Source of the DNA: Taylorella asinigenitalis ATCC 700933 | Lineage (GTDB): Bacteria; Pseudomonadota; Gammaproteobacteria; Burkholderiales; Burkholderiaceae_B | Direction: 5' to 3' | NCBI RefSeq assembly: GCF_000687755.1 | Contig: NZ_JHXN01000001.1 | Location: forward strand, 329,525 to 393,524 | Length of the DNA: 64,000 nucleotides | Shown here: in pieces, positions 7,058 to 15,817 of the stretch | Layout: each line of letters opens with the position of its first letter | Numbering within the stretch: position 1 is the first letter of the stretch | Translations under genes and position numbers: made by a program | The notes under the pieces: generated by a model | What the model was told of the DNA's origin: nothing | What the model saw: the letters and a program-made list of their open reading frames with translations, nothing else | Databases searched by the model: none

Positions 7058-8629
7058 TTATTTAGGGGCATAGAAGCTTGTTTCATGGTCGGCTTCTAAA
7101 TCGCCCAGTTCTTCAGATAAAGATTCTACTTTAACATCAAAATCATAAGATTGCCCACGTGTTAAATTTTCTCCTGGTACACGTATAACTAAAGGCACCC
7201 ACTTAGATTCAAGTGGTTCAACAACTACACGGCTATCAGAATTAAGATTTTCATAACGTTTTTTTTGAGCTTCAGTCAGTTTGTCGTCTTTTCCTATATG
7301 AGCAAAACCCCTTCTGTGCTGAAGATAAACTGTAGCTCCTGGGAGAATTTCTTGATCAGCTGAAACCGTAAATACCCTTGGTTCTGTGGTCATATTTGAG
7401 ACCTGAATACGATATACGTTTTCGATAAAACCACCCTTAACCTCCCTACCTAGAGAGCCACGATCCCTAACAATATCCACTTTTATTGGATTGTGTGAGT
7501 AAAGTGAATAGAAAAGACCTCCAACAAGAAGTGCAAGAAGAGTCATATAAATATAGATTCTTGGTCTATAAAATCTATGACGAACTTCTTTAAAGCTCAA
7601 ACCATTGTTTACGCCATATTCTGAAGTGTATCGAATTAATCCTCTCGGATAATTTACCTTATCCATCACTTCATCACAGGCATCAATACAGGCTCCGCAT
7701 CCTATACACATATACTGCAGACCGTTCCTAATATCAATACCAGTAGGACAGACTTGAACACACATAGTACAGTCGATACAGTCACCTAGTCCCTGAGCTT
7801 TATAGTCCGCACCTTTTTTGCGTTTACCCCTAGGCTCTCCACGTTTTTGATCATAAGTCACAATAATGGTGTCTTTGTCGATCATTACACTTTGGAAACG
7901 TGCATAAGGGCACATATACTTACAAACGTTTTCCCTAAGTAGACCAGCAAATAGGAACATAATAGTTCCGTAGAAGAAAGTCCAAAAATAGGGCCAAAAA
8001 CTTAAATCAAGTTGGAAGAATCTTGGAAAAACTTCTCTTATAGGTAAGAACCAACCTACAAGAGACAAACCACACCATAATGAAAACAAACCCCAAGCTA
8101 GATACTTAGAGTATCTCAATAATATTTTGCGGCCTGTCCAAGGGGATTCATCTAATTTCATCCTCTTAACACGATCCCCTTCAATATGTTTTTCGATCCA
8201 CATAAAAATTTCAGTGTAGACTGTCTGAGGACAGGCGTATCCACAGAATACGCGTCCAGCTAATGCAGTTACTAAGAATAAACCATAAGCTGAAATAATA
8301 AGAATAATAGCTAGGTAAAGGACATCTTGGGATGAGAGAACCATCGGGCCGAGATAGAATTTTCTATTAATGATATCTAGCCAAAAAGCTTGACGTCCAT
8401 TCCAATTAAACCAAGGAAGTATTAAAAATACAAACTGAGTTAGGTAAACCATTACTTGACGAGCACGATCAAATCTACCTTTTACGGAACGAGCATAAAC
8501 TTTTGCCGTAGCTTCTTTCATAATCCTTTCGGATTCATCATCCGATATGGCAATTCTTTGGGGCTGCCAATCAGGTGTTACTTCTTCTTCCTCAATTTCA
8601 GGATTGATATCTTTTCTTTCGTTTTCCAT
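7058..8629 (-). CDS. ccoG: Cbb3 oxidase accessory iron-sulfur protein CcoG (FixG/RdxA)
   Basis: A 523-residue polyferredoxin in the inner membrane, implicated in copper reduction during assembly of the CcoN binuclear centre. About five hydrophobic segments occur in the first half and one near 365-385. CGYACPQTVYTE and CKYMCPYARFQ are FixG motifs. Two [4Fe-4S] ferredoxin motifs lie at about 270-310: CIDCTMCVQVCPTG and CIGCGACIDAC. The C-terminal FixG Ig-like domain is present, and the length is normal. A hairpin with a T-run lies only 15 bases before the start, separating it from ccoP, so it probably depends on readthrough or an internal promoter. It is followed by fixH. Confidence 0.95.
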   Translation of the reverse strand: MENERKDINPEIEEEEVTPDWQPQRIAISDDESERIMKEATAKVYARSVKGRFDRARQVMVYLTQFVFLILPWFNWNGRQAFWLDIINRKFYLGPMVLSSQDVLYLAIILIISAYGLFLVTALAGRVFCGYACPQTVYTEIFMWIEKHIEGDRVKRMKLDESPWTGRKILLRYSKYLAWGLFSLWCGLSLVGWFLPIREVFPRFFQLDLSFWPYFWTFFYGTIMFLFAGLLRENVCKYMCPYARFQSVMIDKDTIIVTYDQKRGEPRGKRKKGADYKAQGLGDCIDCTMCVQVCPTGIDIRNGLQYMCIGCGACIDACDEVMDKVNYPRGLIRYTSEYGVNNGLSFKEVRHRFYRPRIYIYMTLLALLVGGLFYSLYSHNPIKVDIVRDRGSLGREVKGGFIENVYRIQVSNMTTEPRVFTVSADQEILPGATVYLQHRRGFAHIGKDDKLTEAQKKRYENLNSDSRVVVEPLESKWVPLVIRVPGENLTRGQSYDFDVKVESLSEELGDLEADHETSFYAPK

Positions 8630-8644
8630 AGCTTTTAAAAAAAA

Positions 8645-8667
8645 ACCACTATCTACTAGATAGTGGT
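8645..8667 (-). terminator. Intrinsic terminator after ccoP
   Basis: A perfect 10-bp stem: ACCACTATCT (8645-8654), loop ACT, AGATAGTGGT (8658-8667). On the minus strand a run of T follows (rc of the A-run at 8637-8645). It ends the ccoNOQP unit just ahead of ccoG. Confidence 0.85.
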
Positions 8668-8719
8668 CATTATAACTTAGTTATTAACAGGTACTTAAAT
8701 ACCCTTTCGCTATCTCAGC

Positions 8720-9652
8720 TTAATTAGCTGCTTCAGAGTGTGAAAGACCCCAAACATAACTAGCTAAAATTTTGATTTGATCTTCAGTTAGTAAAGCACC
8801 ATGGGCAGGCATTTCACCAGAACGTCCGTTAAGAATTGTGTGAACAATTACGTCTCGAGACGAACTATTAAACCATACATCATCAGTAAGGTTAGGTGCA
8901 CCTAAAAGGCGATTACCTTTAGCGTCAGCCATATGGCATGCAATACAAATTTGATCGTATTTCTCTTTACCTTTTGCGATTAAAGTTGCATCATGGCTTA
9001 AACCAGATAATGAACGAACAAAGTGTGCAACGTTGTTTGCGTCATCTGGTGTAAGAACAGAATTCCAAGCAGCCATAACGCCGATACGACCATTAGTAAT
9101 AATATCTATTACATCATTAGGTGTAGTAACGAATTTATCACCCTCTTGCGAACCCCACTTCCAATCGTTATCTGTTAAGTTAGGGAAATTAGGAGAACCT
9201 TTTGCATCTGAACCGTGACATTGAGCACAGTTATTTAAGAAAAGACGTTCACCTAAAGCTAATGCTTCTGGATCTTTAGATAAATCTTCAACAGATTTAC
9301 CGTCAAATTTCGCATAGATAGGTTTCATTTGTTCTGCGTGAGCAGATAGTTCTTGTTCAACCTTATCTTGAGAAGTAAAGTTTAAGAACCCTTTGAAATC
9401 ACCTAAAGCTGGGTATAGGAAAATAATAGATACACCTATAACACAAAGGCCAAGGTACATATAAATCCACCAACGTGGGATTGGGTAGTTAAACTCCGTA
9501 ATACCGTCCCATTCATGACCAGTGTCGGTAATTTCTGTTTGTCGTTTTAGCCATTTACGTTGTGACCATAGTAACCATACACAGAAAACTATACCCAAAA
9601 TCGTAATGATGGTGATCCAGTAACTCCAACCGCTACTAAAAAAATCACTCAT
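8720..9652 (-). CDS. ccoP: Cbb3 cytochrome oxidase dihaem subunit CcoP
   Basis: A 310-residue membrane-anchored dihaem cytochrome c that passes electrons to CcoO/CcoN. Two N-terminal hydrophobic helices (about 8-28 and 60-80) are followed by two cytochrome c domains. Each has a CxxCH haem site: NNCAQCHGSD (about 141) and QICIACHMAD (about 237). Methionine ligands are plausible in the GVMAAW and GEMPAH segments. Length and order match the family. The ATG overlaps the ccoQ stop (ATGA). The 10-bp terminator hairpin follows the stop. Confidence 0.96.
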   Translation of the reverse strand: MSDFFSSGWSYWITIITILGIVFCVWLLWSQRKWLKRQTEITDTGHEWDGITEFNYPIPRWWIYMYLGLCVIGVSIIFLYPALGDFKGFLNFTSQDKVEQELSAHAEQMKPIYAKFDGKSVEDLSKDPEALALGERLFLNNCAQCHGSDAKGSPNFPNLTDNDWKWGSQEGDKFVTTPNDVIDIITNGRIGVMAAWNSVLTPDDANNVAHFVRSLSGLSHDATLIAKGKEKYDQICIACHMADAKGNRLLGAPNLTDDVWFNSSSRDVIVHTILNGRSGEMPAHGALLTEDQIKILASYVWGLSHSEAAN

Positions 9653-9822
9653 GATTTTATCTCTCCATTTTTATGATCTGATTCAATTTCATCTGGTAGG
9701 CTAAAGGGCAAATTAGCTGCAGTTTCATTATCTTTACTACGTCTAGTTGACCAAGCCCACCAAATAATTCCAAAAAATAATGCCATCGAAAGAATAGTTA
9801 GAAGACCATTCAAAAGTGCCAT
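9649..9822 (-). CDS. ccoQ: Cbb3 cytochrome oxidase small subunit CcoQ
   Basis: A 57-residue protein between ccoO and ccoP. It begins MALLNGLLTILSMALFFG, a single transmembrane helix, followed by IIWWAWSTRRSKDN and an acidic C-terminus. This is the standard layout of CcoQ, which stabilises the CcoNO-CcoP interaction. The WWAWS-x-RR segment after the helix is characteristic. The TGA stop overlaps the ccoP ATG. It is short and is identified by position, length and the tryptophan-rich helix end. Confidence 0.9.
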   Translation of the reverse strand: MALLNGLLTILSMALFFGIIWWAWSTRRSKDNETAANLPFSLPDEIESDHKNGEIKS

Positions 9823-9837
9823 TATCTAGGACTCCTA

Positions 9838-10536
9838 TTAGTTAGCTGCGGGTTGAGCAGTAGTTGCATTAGCTTTATTTTGCTCAGCTAATGCAGCTCT
9901 GTAACCAACACCAAGGTTTTGAAGGAATGCAATAACTGCATCTTCTTCAGTTTTACCTTTAAGCATTTCAGGTGCTTTTGCGATCTCTTCTTCTGAATAC
10001 ATAGGTTGACCAGTATGAGTAGTATGAAGAGAATTCAATGTTTTCATACGGTTTTGAATGTTTTCAGATGAAACATCTTTATTTTGCAACCATTTATATG
10101 CTGGCATATTAGATTCAGGTACAAACTGTCTAGGATTACGAAGGTGAGCACGATGCCAGTCATCAGAGTAACGTCCACCTACACGAGCAAGATCTGGACC
10201 CATGCGGCGAGAACCCCATAAGAATGGATAATCGTAAACACTTTCACCTGCGACTGAATATGGACCATAACGTTGTACTTCAGAAGCAAGAACGCGTACT
10301 TGCTGGCTGTGACAACCGTAACAACCTTCTTTAATATAAACGTCGCGACCTACTAATTGGAGAGCATTAAGAGGTTTAACTCCTGGTGCTGCTTGAGTAG
10401 TAGAGTGTTGGAAGAATAATGGAATGATTTGAACCAAACCACCAAATATAACCACCAATATAGAGCAGATGATTAATAAACCCATGTTTCTCTCAATAAC
10501 CTCATGAGAGAAGAATTTTTTATTATTTGTAGCCAT
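9838..10536 (-). CDS. ccoO: Cbb3 cytochrome oxidase monohaem subunit CcoO
   Basis: A 232-residue membrane-anchored cytochrome c. One N-terminal helix (about 15-38) precedes the haem site EGCYGCHSQQVR (about 71-82). Other CcoO motifs are WGSRRMGPDLARVGGRYSDDWH and the methionine ligand region ESNMPAYKWL. It relays electrons from CcoP to the catalytic subunit. It starts 14 bases after ccoN and lies 15 bases before ccoQ, within one operon. Confidence 0.96.
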   Translation of the reverse strand: MATNNKKFFSHEVIERNMGLLIICSILVVIFGGLVQIIPLFFQHSTTQAAPGVKPLNALQLVGRDVYIKEGCYGCHSQQVRVLASEVQRYGPYSVAGESVYDYPFLWGSRRMGPDLARVGGRYSDDWHRAHLRNPRQFVPESNMPAYKWLQNKDVSSENIQNRMKTLNSLHTTHTGQPMYSEEEIAKAPEMLKGKTEEDAVIAFLQNLGVGYRAALAEQNKANATTAQPAAN

Positions 10537-10550
10537 AAACTATTTCTCCC

Positions 10551-12017
10551 TTAAGCAGTTACTGTGTTAGGAGCAACATCGTGCTCAGTAGGTGCAGGAA
10601 CAGCAGGGTTAACTGCTTTATGACCACGAATAGTATTGAATACGTTTACAAGCATGATCACAATACCAACTAGGTATAAAGTACCACCAAGTAGACGAAT
10701 CATTAGAAGTGGTTTCTTAGCATCAAGAGCTTGTACAAATGAGTAAGTCATAGTACCGTCAGCTTCTACAGAACGCCACATTAAGCCTTCCATAACACCA
10801 GCTACCCACATAGAAGCGATATATAGAACCACACCGATAGTTGCAATCCAGAAGTGCAGTTCGACTAGACCTTTAGAAGCCATTTCACTGCGACCCCATA
10901 GACGTGGGATTGTGTAATACATACTACCGAAGGTAATCATAGCAACCCATCCCAACGCACCAGAGTGAACGTGTGCAACAGTCCATTCAGTGTAGTGAGA
11001 TAGAGCATTTACGGTACGGATAGACATCATTGAACCTTCGAATGTAGACATACCGTAGAAGGATAATGCTGTAACCATGAATTTAAGAATAGGATCTTGG
11101 CGAAGTTTATGCCAAGCACCTGACATAGTCATGATACCGTTAACCATACCACCCCAAGATGGCGCAAGAAGGATAAGAGAGAATGTCATACCTAAGCTTT
11201 GAGTCCAGTCTGGCAATGAAGTCCAAAGTAAGTGGTGAGGACCTGCCCACATGTAAGTGAATGCTAAAGCCCAGAAGTGAACGATTGATAAGCGGTATGA
11301 GAAGATTGGTCTTTGTGCTTGTTTAGGAACATAGTAATACATCATTCCTAGGAAGCTGGTTGTTAAGAAGAAGCCTACAGCGTTATGGCCATACCACCAC
11401 TGAACCATAGCATCTTGTACACCCGCGTAGAATGAGTAAGATTTAAATAACTCACCGCTTACAGGGAATTCAATATTATTGAAAATATGTAAGATGGCAA
11501 TGGTTAAGATAAAGCTTCCGTAGAACCAGTTTGCAACATAGATATGTTTAACTCTACGTTTTAAGATGGTTCCGAAGAAAACCACAGCGTAAGCAACCCA
11601 AACTAGAGTAATAAGAATATCGATGGGCCACTCAAGCTCAGCATATTCTTTAGAGCTAGTAAAACCAGCTGGCAATGTAACTGCCGCTAAAACGATAATT
11701 AACTGCCACCCCCAGAATGTAAATGCAGCAAGTGCATCTGAGAATAGGCGTGTGTGACAGGTTCTTTGTACTACATAGTATGATGTAGCGAAAAGAGCAC
11801 TACCGCCAAACGCAAAGATAACTGCATTAGTGTGAAGTGGACGTAAACGACCATAACCGAGAATATCTGCTAGGTTAAGCTCTGGGAATACTAGTTGAGC
11901 GGCAATAATAACGCCAACCAACATACCCACAACACCCCATATCACAGTCATAATCGCAAATTGCCTTACTACCTTATAGTTAAAGGTTTCAGGAGTATCA
12001 GCGCTTAATGTACGCAT
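10551..12017 (-). CDS. ccoN: Cbb3 cytochrome oxidase catalytic subunit CcoN
   Basis: A 488-residue haem-copper oxidase with about 12 transmembrane helices. It reduces O2 at the haem b3-CuB site. Ligand regions are visible: LHTNAVIF (low-spin haem His), [11 protein letters not shown] (CuB His and the family Tyr), [13 protein letters not shown] (CuB His pair) and [17 protein letters not shown] (haem b3 and b ligands). It is the first gene of the ccoNOQP operon. Two FNR-like boxes lie upstream, at 12116-12129 and 12167-12180. Cbb3 oxidases have very high oxygen affinity and serve microaerobic respiration. Confidence 0.97.
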   Translation of the reverse strand: MRTLSADTPETFNYKVVRQFAIMTVIWGVVGMLVGVIIAAQLVFPELNLADILGYGRLRPLHTNAVIFAFGGSALFATSYYVVQRTCHTRLFSDALAAFTFWGWQLIIVLAAVTLPAGFTSSKEYAELEWPIDILITLVWVAYAVVFFGTILKRRVKHIYVANWFYGSFILTIAILHIFNNIEFPVSGELFKSYSFYAGVQDAMVQWWYGHNAVGFFLTTSFLGMMYYYVPKQAQRPIFSYRLSIVHFWALAFTYMWAGPHHLLWTSLPDWTQSLGMTFSLILLAPSWGGMVNGIMTMSGAWHKLRQDPILKFMVTALSFYGMSTFEGSMMSIRTVNALSHYTEWTVAHVHSGALGWVAMITFGSMYYTIPRLWGRSEMASKGLVELHFWIATIGVVLYIASMWVAGVMEGLMWRSVEADGTMTYSFVQALDAKKPLLMIRLLGGTLYLVGIVIMLVNVFNTIRGHKAVNPAVPAPTEHDVAPNTVTA

Positions 12018-12115
12018 AGGTTTTCCTCTTAATAAAACAAGTCTATTAAATTTATAATTAAAGCCCGAATAATTTCAATCGATTTCATCGGACTTTAACA
12101 TTTTACTTAAATATT

Positions 12116-12129
12116 TTGAAGTAAGTCAA
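12116..12129. promoter_or_regulatory. FNR-like box upstream of ccoN (proximal)
   Basis: TTGAAGTAAGTCAA matches the TTGA-N6-TCAA half-sites of FNR/ANR, with two inner mismatches to TTGAT-N4-ATCAA. It lies in the ccoS-ccoN gap, about 100 bases before the ccoN start. This spacing allows an activator position near -41 with a leader of about 60 nt. Inferred from sequence only. Confidence 0.5.
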
Positions 12130-12151
12130 AAAATCTAGAATCATTTCTACT

Positions 12152-12328
12152 CTATTCATCTAAAGGTTGAGATACATCAAGATTTTGTGTATCGTCGTCC
12201 TCTAAGATAGCTGTAGAGTGCTTTTGAACATCATCAAATTGTCCTGAGCTTGTAGCCCAATATAGGAACAATCCTACGATAACTACAAAGAAAAATGACA
12301 GTGCCAAAAGTATAAAAAGTGCAAACAT
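12152..12328 (-). CDS. ccoS: Cbb3 oxidase maturation protein CcoS
   Basis: A 58-residue protein starting MFALFILLALSFFFVVIVG and continuing with LFLYWATSSGQFDD. This is a single N-terminal helix, then the W-x-x-x-SGQFDD segment typical of CcoS. An acidic tail follows (ILEDDDTQNLD). CcoS is needed to insert haem b and copper into CcoN. It sits between the CcoI-like gene (3-base gap) and ccoN, the normal ccoIS order. An FNR-like box overlaps its 3' end. Confidence 0.9.
   Translation of the reverse strand: MFALFILLALSFFFVVIVGLFLYWATSSGQFDDVQKHSTAILEDDDTQNLDVSQPLDE
12167..12180. promoter_or_regulatory. FNR-like box within the end of ccoS (distal)
   Basis: TTGAGATACATCAA differs from the FNR consensus TTGAT-N4-ATCAA at one defined base. 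It lies 150-163 bases upstream of the ccoN start, inside the last codons of ccoS. It could be the distal member of a tandem pair with the 12116 box. Its coding location means a chance match is possible. Confidence 0.5.
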
Positions 12329-12331
12329 TTT

Positions 12332-13264
12332 CTAGCTATGGGACTTCAAAAATTTAAACAATCTGTATGAATTCCAAGCTACGCCTAAAGATGAAATAAG
12401 CATAGTAATGGCAGCAAGCCAAGGCTCTACTATACCTGTCATGGCTAATGGAGTCATTAGTATGTGCCAAATCAAAGAACCATACAGATTTTGGTAAGTA
12501 CAGATTTTAATCTTAGAATACAGATTTTGAGTATCTCTTGTAACATATTCTTCACTCAACCCTGCTCGAGCCGCTGAAAATGCAGTGGGCACAGACATAG
12601 CCATAGCACATGGACAGCTCATAACAAATAAGGACACTAAAACTGGCAATGCATGTGCTTTGTCGATCCAAAAATACCACACGGCCGAGGTAACAACAGC
12701 AAGTACTATTTGTAGAATCACAAATACATAAGCCAGTCTATCAGCTCTATTCTTAAGGCTCTGGTGAAGAGTCCGCAAATCAAATGTACTAGCCTTGTTA
12801 AAGGTTGATTGTTCAGCAGCTAGCTCTAGATATCTTGCTGTTAGTAAAAAAGCCACGAACATAGAAATTGAGTCATAATAGACCTCTCCTCTATGAGTAA
12901 TGGTCACTAACATTGATGGCACAAAAGCAACAATTATCCCAATTGCTACGGGCCAATTCATGTTTATATGATTGCGATTCTCGTCTCTAAATAGTCCATT
13001 CCAAATCGGCGTTGCACAGTACAAAATAATTGGAATGGTCAATGCAAGACTAATCCAATTCATCATGACTATCACCTTCATCAGAATTTCATAGCTATCT
13101 GTATTTTCGTAGCTTGGTTTCACATAACCTGGAACCGCAAACATCATAATTTGCATCATTACAAGCCAAGATATACCAAGCCTTGATAGCAATGCTCTTC
13201 GTTTAGAACGTTCCTCTTGCGGTAAATTATCTGGTATAGAAAAAATTGATTTATTTGATTCCAT
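12332..13264 (-). CDS. CcoI/FixI-like P1B ATPase reduced to its membrane domain
   Basis: A 310-residue protein in the position of the CcoI copper ATPase. Eight hydrophobic segments are arranged as in P1B-ATPases. The metal-site CPC lies at residues 217-219 (SCPCAMAMSVPTAFSAARAG). The last two helices keep the family pattern (QNL...LGVAWNSYRLF). The N-terminal metal-binding CxxC domain is absent. The actuator domain (TGE) is missing between helices 4 and 5, and no nucleotide/phosphorylation domain (DKTGT, HP, GDGxND) lies between helices 6 and 7. Only about 35 residues join CPC to helix 7. Full enzymes have about 720-800 residues. The tyrosine-asparagine pair usual in helix 7 reads WH. It cannot hydrolyse ATP in the known way. 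The frame is continuous, suggesting it is kept. Confidence 0.8.
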   Translation of the reverse strand: MESNKSIFSIPDNLPQEERSKRRALLSRLGISWLVMMQIMMFAVPGYVKPSYENTDSYEILMKVIVMMNWISLALTIPIILYCATPIWNGLFRDENRNHINMNWPVAIGIIVAFVPSMLVTITHRGEVYYDSISMFVAFLLTARYLELAAEQSTFNKASTFDLRTLHQSLKNRADRLAYVFVILQIVLAVVTSAVWYFWIDKAHALPVLVSLFVMSCPCAMAMSVPTAFSAARAGLSEEYVTRDTQNLYSKIKICTYQNLYGSLIWHILMTPLAMTGIVEPWLAAITMLISSLGVAWNSYRLFKFLKSHS

Positions 13265-13677
13265 TATGATTTAGGAGGTCTAACTAATTTTGGAAATGTA
13301 TCAAAAGGCACGGCTGTTTCCTTAACCTTCTCTTTTTTAGATTTAGATTTTTTCTTAGTTTTTATTTTGCTCTTTGGCAATGTTTTCGCATTCTCGTCTT
13401 TTGCATTTTTTATAAACAATCCTGCTTTTCGAAGGGATTTTACTTTTTTCTCCCCTAAGCCTTTAACCCTATCAGCTAAATCACTATAAGACTCAAAGGG
13501 GCCACCTGATTTTCTAGCTTCAATAATAGATTTGGCCATTTTGGGGCCGATTCCCTTTATAGAATCGAGTGCTTCTATTGATGCCGTATTTACGTCAATC
13601 GAGCTAGCATATGAAGCATTGATAGCAAAAAAAGAAACTAAAATAAATACAAAAAATCTAATGAATTTACAAATCAT
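13264..13677 (-). CDS. comEA: ComEA-like helix-hairpin-helix DNA-binding protein
   Basis: A 137-residue exported protein. The N-terminus is a signal peptide (about 1-25, ending SYASS). Residues 26-90 hold the ComEA-type double helix-hairpin-helix: VNTASIEALDSIKGIGPKMA and GLGEKKVKSLRKAG. ComEA binds incoming double-stranded DNA in the periplasm during transformation and pulls it across the outer membrane. Unusually, the domain is followed by a very Lys-rich tail (KIKTKKKSKSKKEKVK) and a Pro-containing end. It overlaps hldA by 11 bases and the CcoI-like gene by 1. It carries one copy of the TGGCAATG word. Confidence 0.85.
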   Translation of the reverse strand: MICKFIRFFVFILVSFFAINASYASSIDVNTASIEALDSIKGIGPKMAKSIIEARKSGGPFESYSDLADRVKGLGEKKVKSLRKAGLFIKNAKDENAKTLPKSKIKTKKKSKSKKEKVKETAVPFDTFPKLVRPPKS

Positions 13678-14614
13678 GATAATGCATTATTTCTTCTGAA
13701 CTAACAGTTGAGGTACCAAGTTTACCGACAACTATGCCACCAGCTTTATTTGCCCAGTTAATAGCTTCGCTCCACTCTAGGCCAGCCGCCCTTGTAACCG
13801 CCAAGGTAGCTAAAACCGTATCTCCAGCTCCCGACACATCAAAAACTTCCTTAGCCTGAGCATTTTGATGTGTGCGACCATTTCTATCAAATAGAGTCAT
13901 ACCTAGTTCTGATCTAGTAACTAAAATAGCATCAATATCATGGGCCTCTCTCAAAGCATTTGCCTTCAAAAGTAAAGATTCTTCTGAATCCCAATGTCCT
14001 ACAGCTAATTCCATCTCAGCTCTATTTGGAGTAATTAAAGAGGCTCCTGAATATTTAGAATAATCAGCCCCTTTTGGATCCACTAAAACTTGGATGCAAT
14101 TTGCTTTAGCAAAAACAATCATATCTTCGATATATTTAAGTGCACCTTTTCTATAGTCTGAAAATACCACTAGGTCATGAGCCTTAATTAATTCTTTAGT
14201 TTTCTGATTTAACTCTTGGGCTTTTTGGTCACTTGGAAATTTTTCGAAATCTATCCTTATAAGTTGCTGCTGACCGCCTAAAACCCTCATCTTGATGGTA
14301 GTTTCTGAAGTATTATCTGAGATAAAATGATGACTTATTGAGTGCTCTTCACATAAATTCTTTAAAATTTTCGCAGGTTCATCATCCCCAACAATTCCAA
14401 CTAATGATACTTGAGCCCCTAGACTAACAACATTACTAGCAACGTTTGCCGCACCACCAAGCCTATTTTCATTTTTCTTAACGTGGACCACAGGCACAGG
14501 TGCTTCAGGAGAGATTCTATCCACCCTACCAAACCAATAGCGATCTACCATAAGATCACCAACCACTAATATTTTGCGTTTCTTTATATTTTCTATTGGA
14601 TAGTTATGTGACAC
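13667..14614 (-). CDS. hldA: D-glycero-beta-D-manno-heptose-7-phosphate kinase (RfaE1/HldA)
   Basis: A 315-residue PfkB-family sugar kinase that phosphorylates heptose-7-phosphate at C1 for the LPS inner core. The start shows VVGDLMVDRYWFGRVDRISPEAPVP, a strong RfaE1 signature. The C-terminal catalytic motif DVSGAGDTVLATLA contains the base Asp. The adenylyltransferase half found in E. coli HldE is absent, so this is the single-domain form. It overlaps lapB by one base, placing it with other LPS genes. Confidence 0.93.
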   Translation of the reverse strand: MSHNYPIENIKKRKILVVGDLMVDRYWFGRVDRISPEAPVPVVHVKKNENRLGGAANVASNVVSLGAQVSLVGIVGDDEPAKILKNLCEEHSISHHFISDNTSETTIKMRVLGGQQQLIRIDFEKFPSDQKAQELNQKTKELIKAHDLVVFSDYRKGALKYIEDMIVFAKANCIQVLVDPKGADYSKYSGASLITPNRAEMELAVGHWDSEESLLLKANALREAHDIDAILVTRSELGMTLFDRNGRTHQNAQAKEVFDVSGAGDTVLATLAVTRAAGLEWSEAINWANKAGGIVVGKLGTSTVSSEEIMHYHDL

Positions 14615-15807
14615 TATCGGTCCTCAACTCTTTTATGATCAAATGTATTCCAATTATTGCAACCAGGACACTGCCAATAAAAAGATTTAGCTTGAAATCC
14701 GCAATGGTTACACGTGTATTTTTCAAGTTTATCACTTTGAGAAGATATCAAATTCTGCAGTATGACTAAATTATCCACCCCATCAGAAGTGCCAAATTTC
14801 AAGTAACTAGATAGAGCCTTACTAAGCCCCAAAATAGAAGGATTAGTGCTTAAAGAGGATTTTGCAAATTCAATTGCTTCTTTTGGGGATTTCTGCACCA
14901 GATAATCAAAAAGTACACTAAAGATTTCTATAGAAGGATATTTCGCATAATGGGATTTTAATAACTCAAAACCTTCCGAACCCTCTGAAGAACTGTTCAT
15001 AAGATCCATTAAATTTCTAGCTACCAATCCACCAAATTCAGGAGCCTCATATAAAACACTGAGCAAATGTTTTTTTTGTAAACCTATATCTTTATTAAGT
15101 CCCGCAATTTTAGCTCTAACAATACTTAGCCTTGCACTAACTGAAGGATTCGATGATTCTCCTAGATTTTCAAACTCATCCCTTGCGTGCATAAGGATTT
15201 GTTCAATTTCCTGAATATCAGGCTTTTCCTTTCTAAGCTCATCTTCAATAATTTCGCAATAATAGTGAACAATTTCAGGCAGTGGTTTATTGAGACGGTT
15301 CTGAAGTTCTTTTAAAGTTTTGATAGCATTGTCCCAGTCATGAGTAATCTCATAGACTCTCAATAAATTTGCAAACGATGGCAATGCATACTTACTATGC
15401 GATAGGGAGTTTTTAAACTCTCTTTCTGCTCTATCCAACAACCCAGCTTTAAAGTAATCCTGAGCAAGCTCAAATCGTGCATGTGCAACTTCATGAGCTG
15501 GTAAATCTGGTCTATTTAATAGACTTTGGTGAACTCTAATTGAACGGTCAATTTCGCCTCTTCTTCTAAATAGACTACCCAAAGCTAAATGTAATTCGGT
15601 TGTTTCAGTATCTAGTTTTGCAACCTCTACAAATGAATCTATAGCCCTGTCGTAATCCTCTTTCAAAAGGAAATTCAAACCTTTAAAGTATGAATTTGGG
15701 AGATTGCTAGATTCGTCCATCATTTGCTTGGCATCTATACGTGAGGCATACCAACCAAGCAAAAAGAATATAGGTATAAATATTAAAAACCAGAATTCAA
15801 AATTCAA
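14614..15807 (-). CDS. lapB: LPS assembly protein B (TPR and rubredoxin-type domain)
   Basis: A 397-residue protein. An N-terminal membrane helix (about 3-20) is followed by tetratricopeptide repeats over about 40-340. A C-terminal rubredoxin-like metal domain holds two CxxC pairs, CNHCGFQ and CPGCNNW. LapB (YciM) sits on the cytoplasmic face of the inner membrane and directs degradation of LpxC by FtsH, balancing LPS synthesis. Length and architecture match the family. It lies 10 bases after lapA and overlaps hldA by one base. Confidence 0.94.
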   Translation of the reverse strand: MNFEFWFLIFIPIFFLLGWYASRIDAKQMMDESSNLPNSYFKGLNFLLKEDYDRAIDSFVEVAKLDTETTELHLALGSLFRRRGEIDRSIRVHQSLLNRPDLPAHEVAHARFELAQDYFKAGLLDRAEREFKNSLSHSKYALPSFANLLRVYEITHDWDNAIKTLKELQNRLNKPLPEIVHYYCEIIEDELRKEKPDIQEIEQILMHARDEFENLGESSNPSVSARLSIVRAKIAGLNKDIGLQKKHLLSVLYEAPEFGGLVARNLMDLMNSSSEGSEGFELLKSHYAKYPSIEIFSVLFDYLVQKSPKEAIEFAKSSLSTNPSILGLSKALSSYLKFGTSDGVDNLVILQNLISSQSDKLEKYTCNHCGFQAKSFYWQCPGCNNWNTFDHKRVEDR

Positions 15808-15817
15808 ACTTCACCTA

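Noticed and set aside
12332..13264. The short CcoI as a sequencing or assembly artefact
   Set aside because: One continuous frame covers all helices, and three separate domain losses would each have to be artefacts that kept the frame. Still worth confirming in raw reads.
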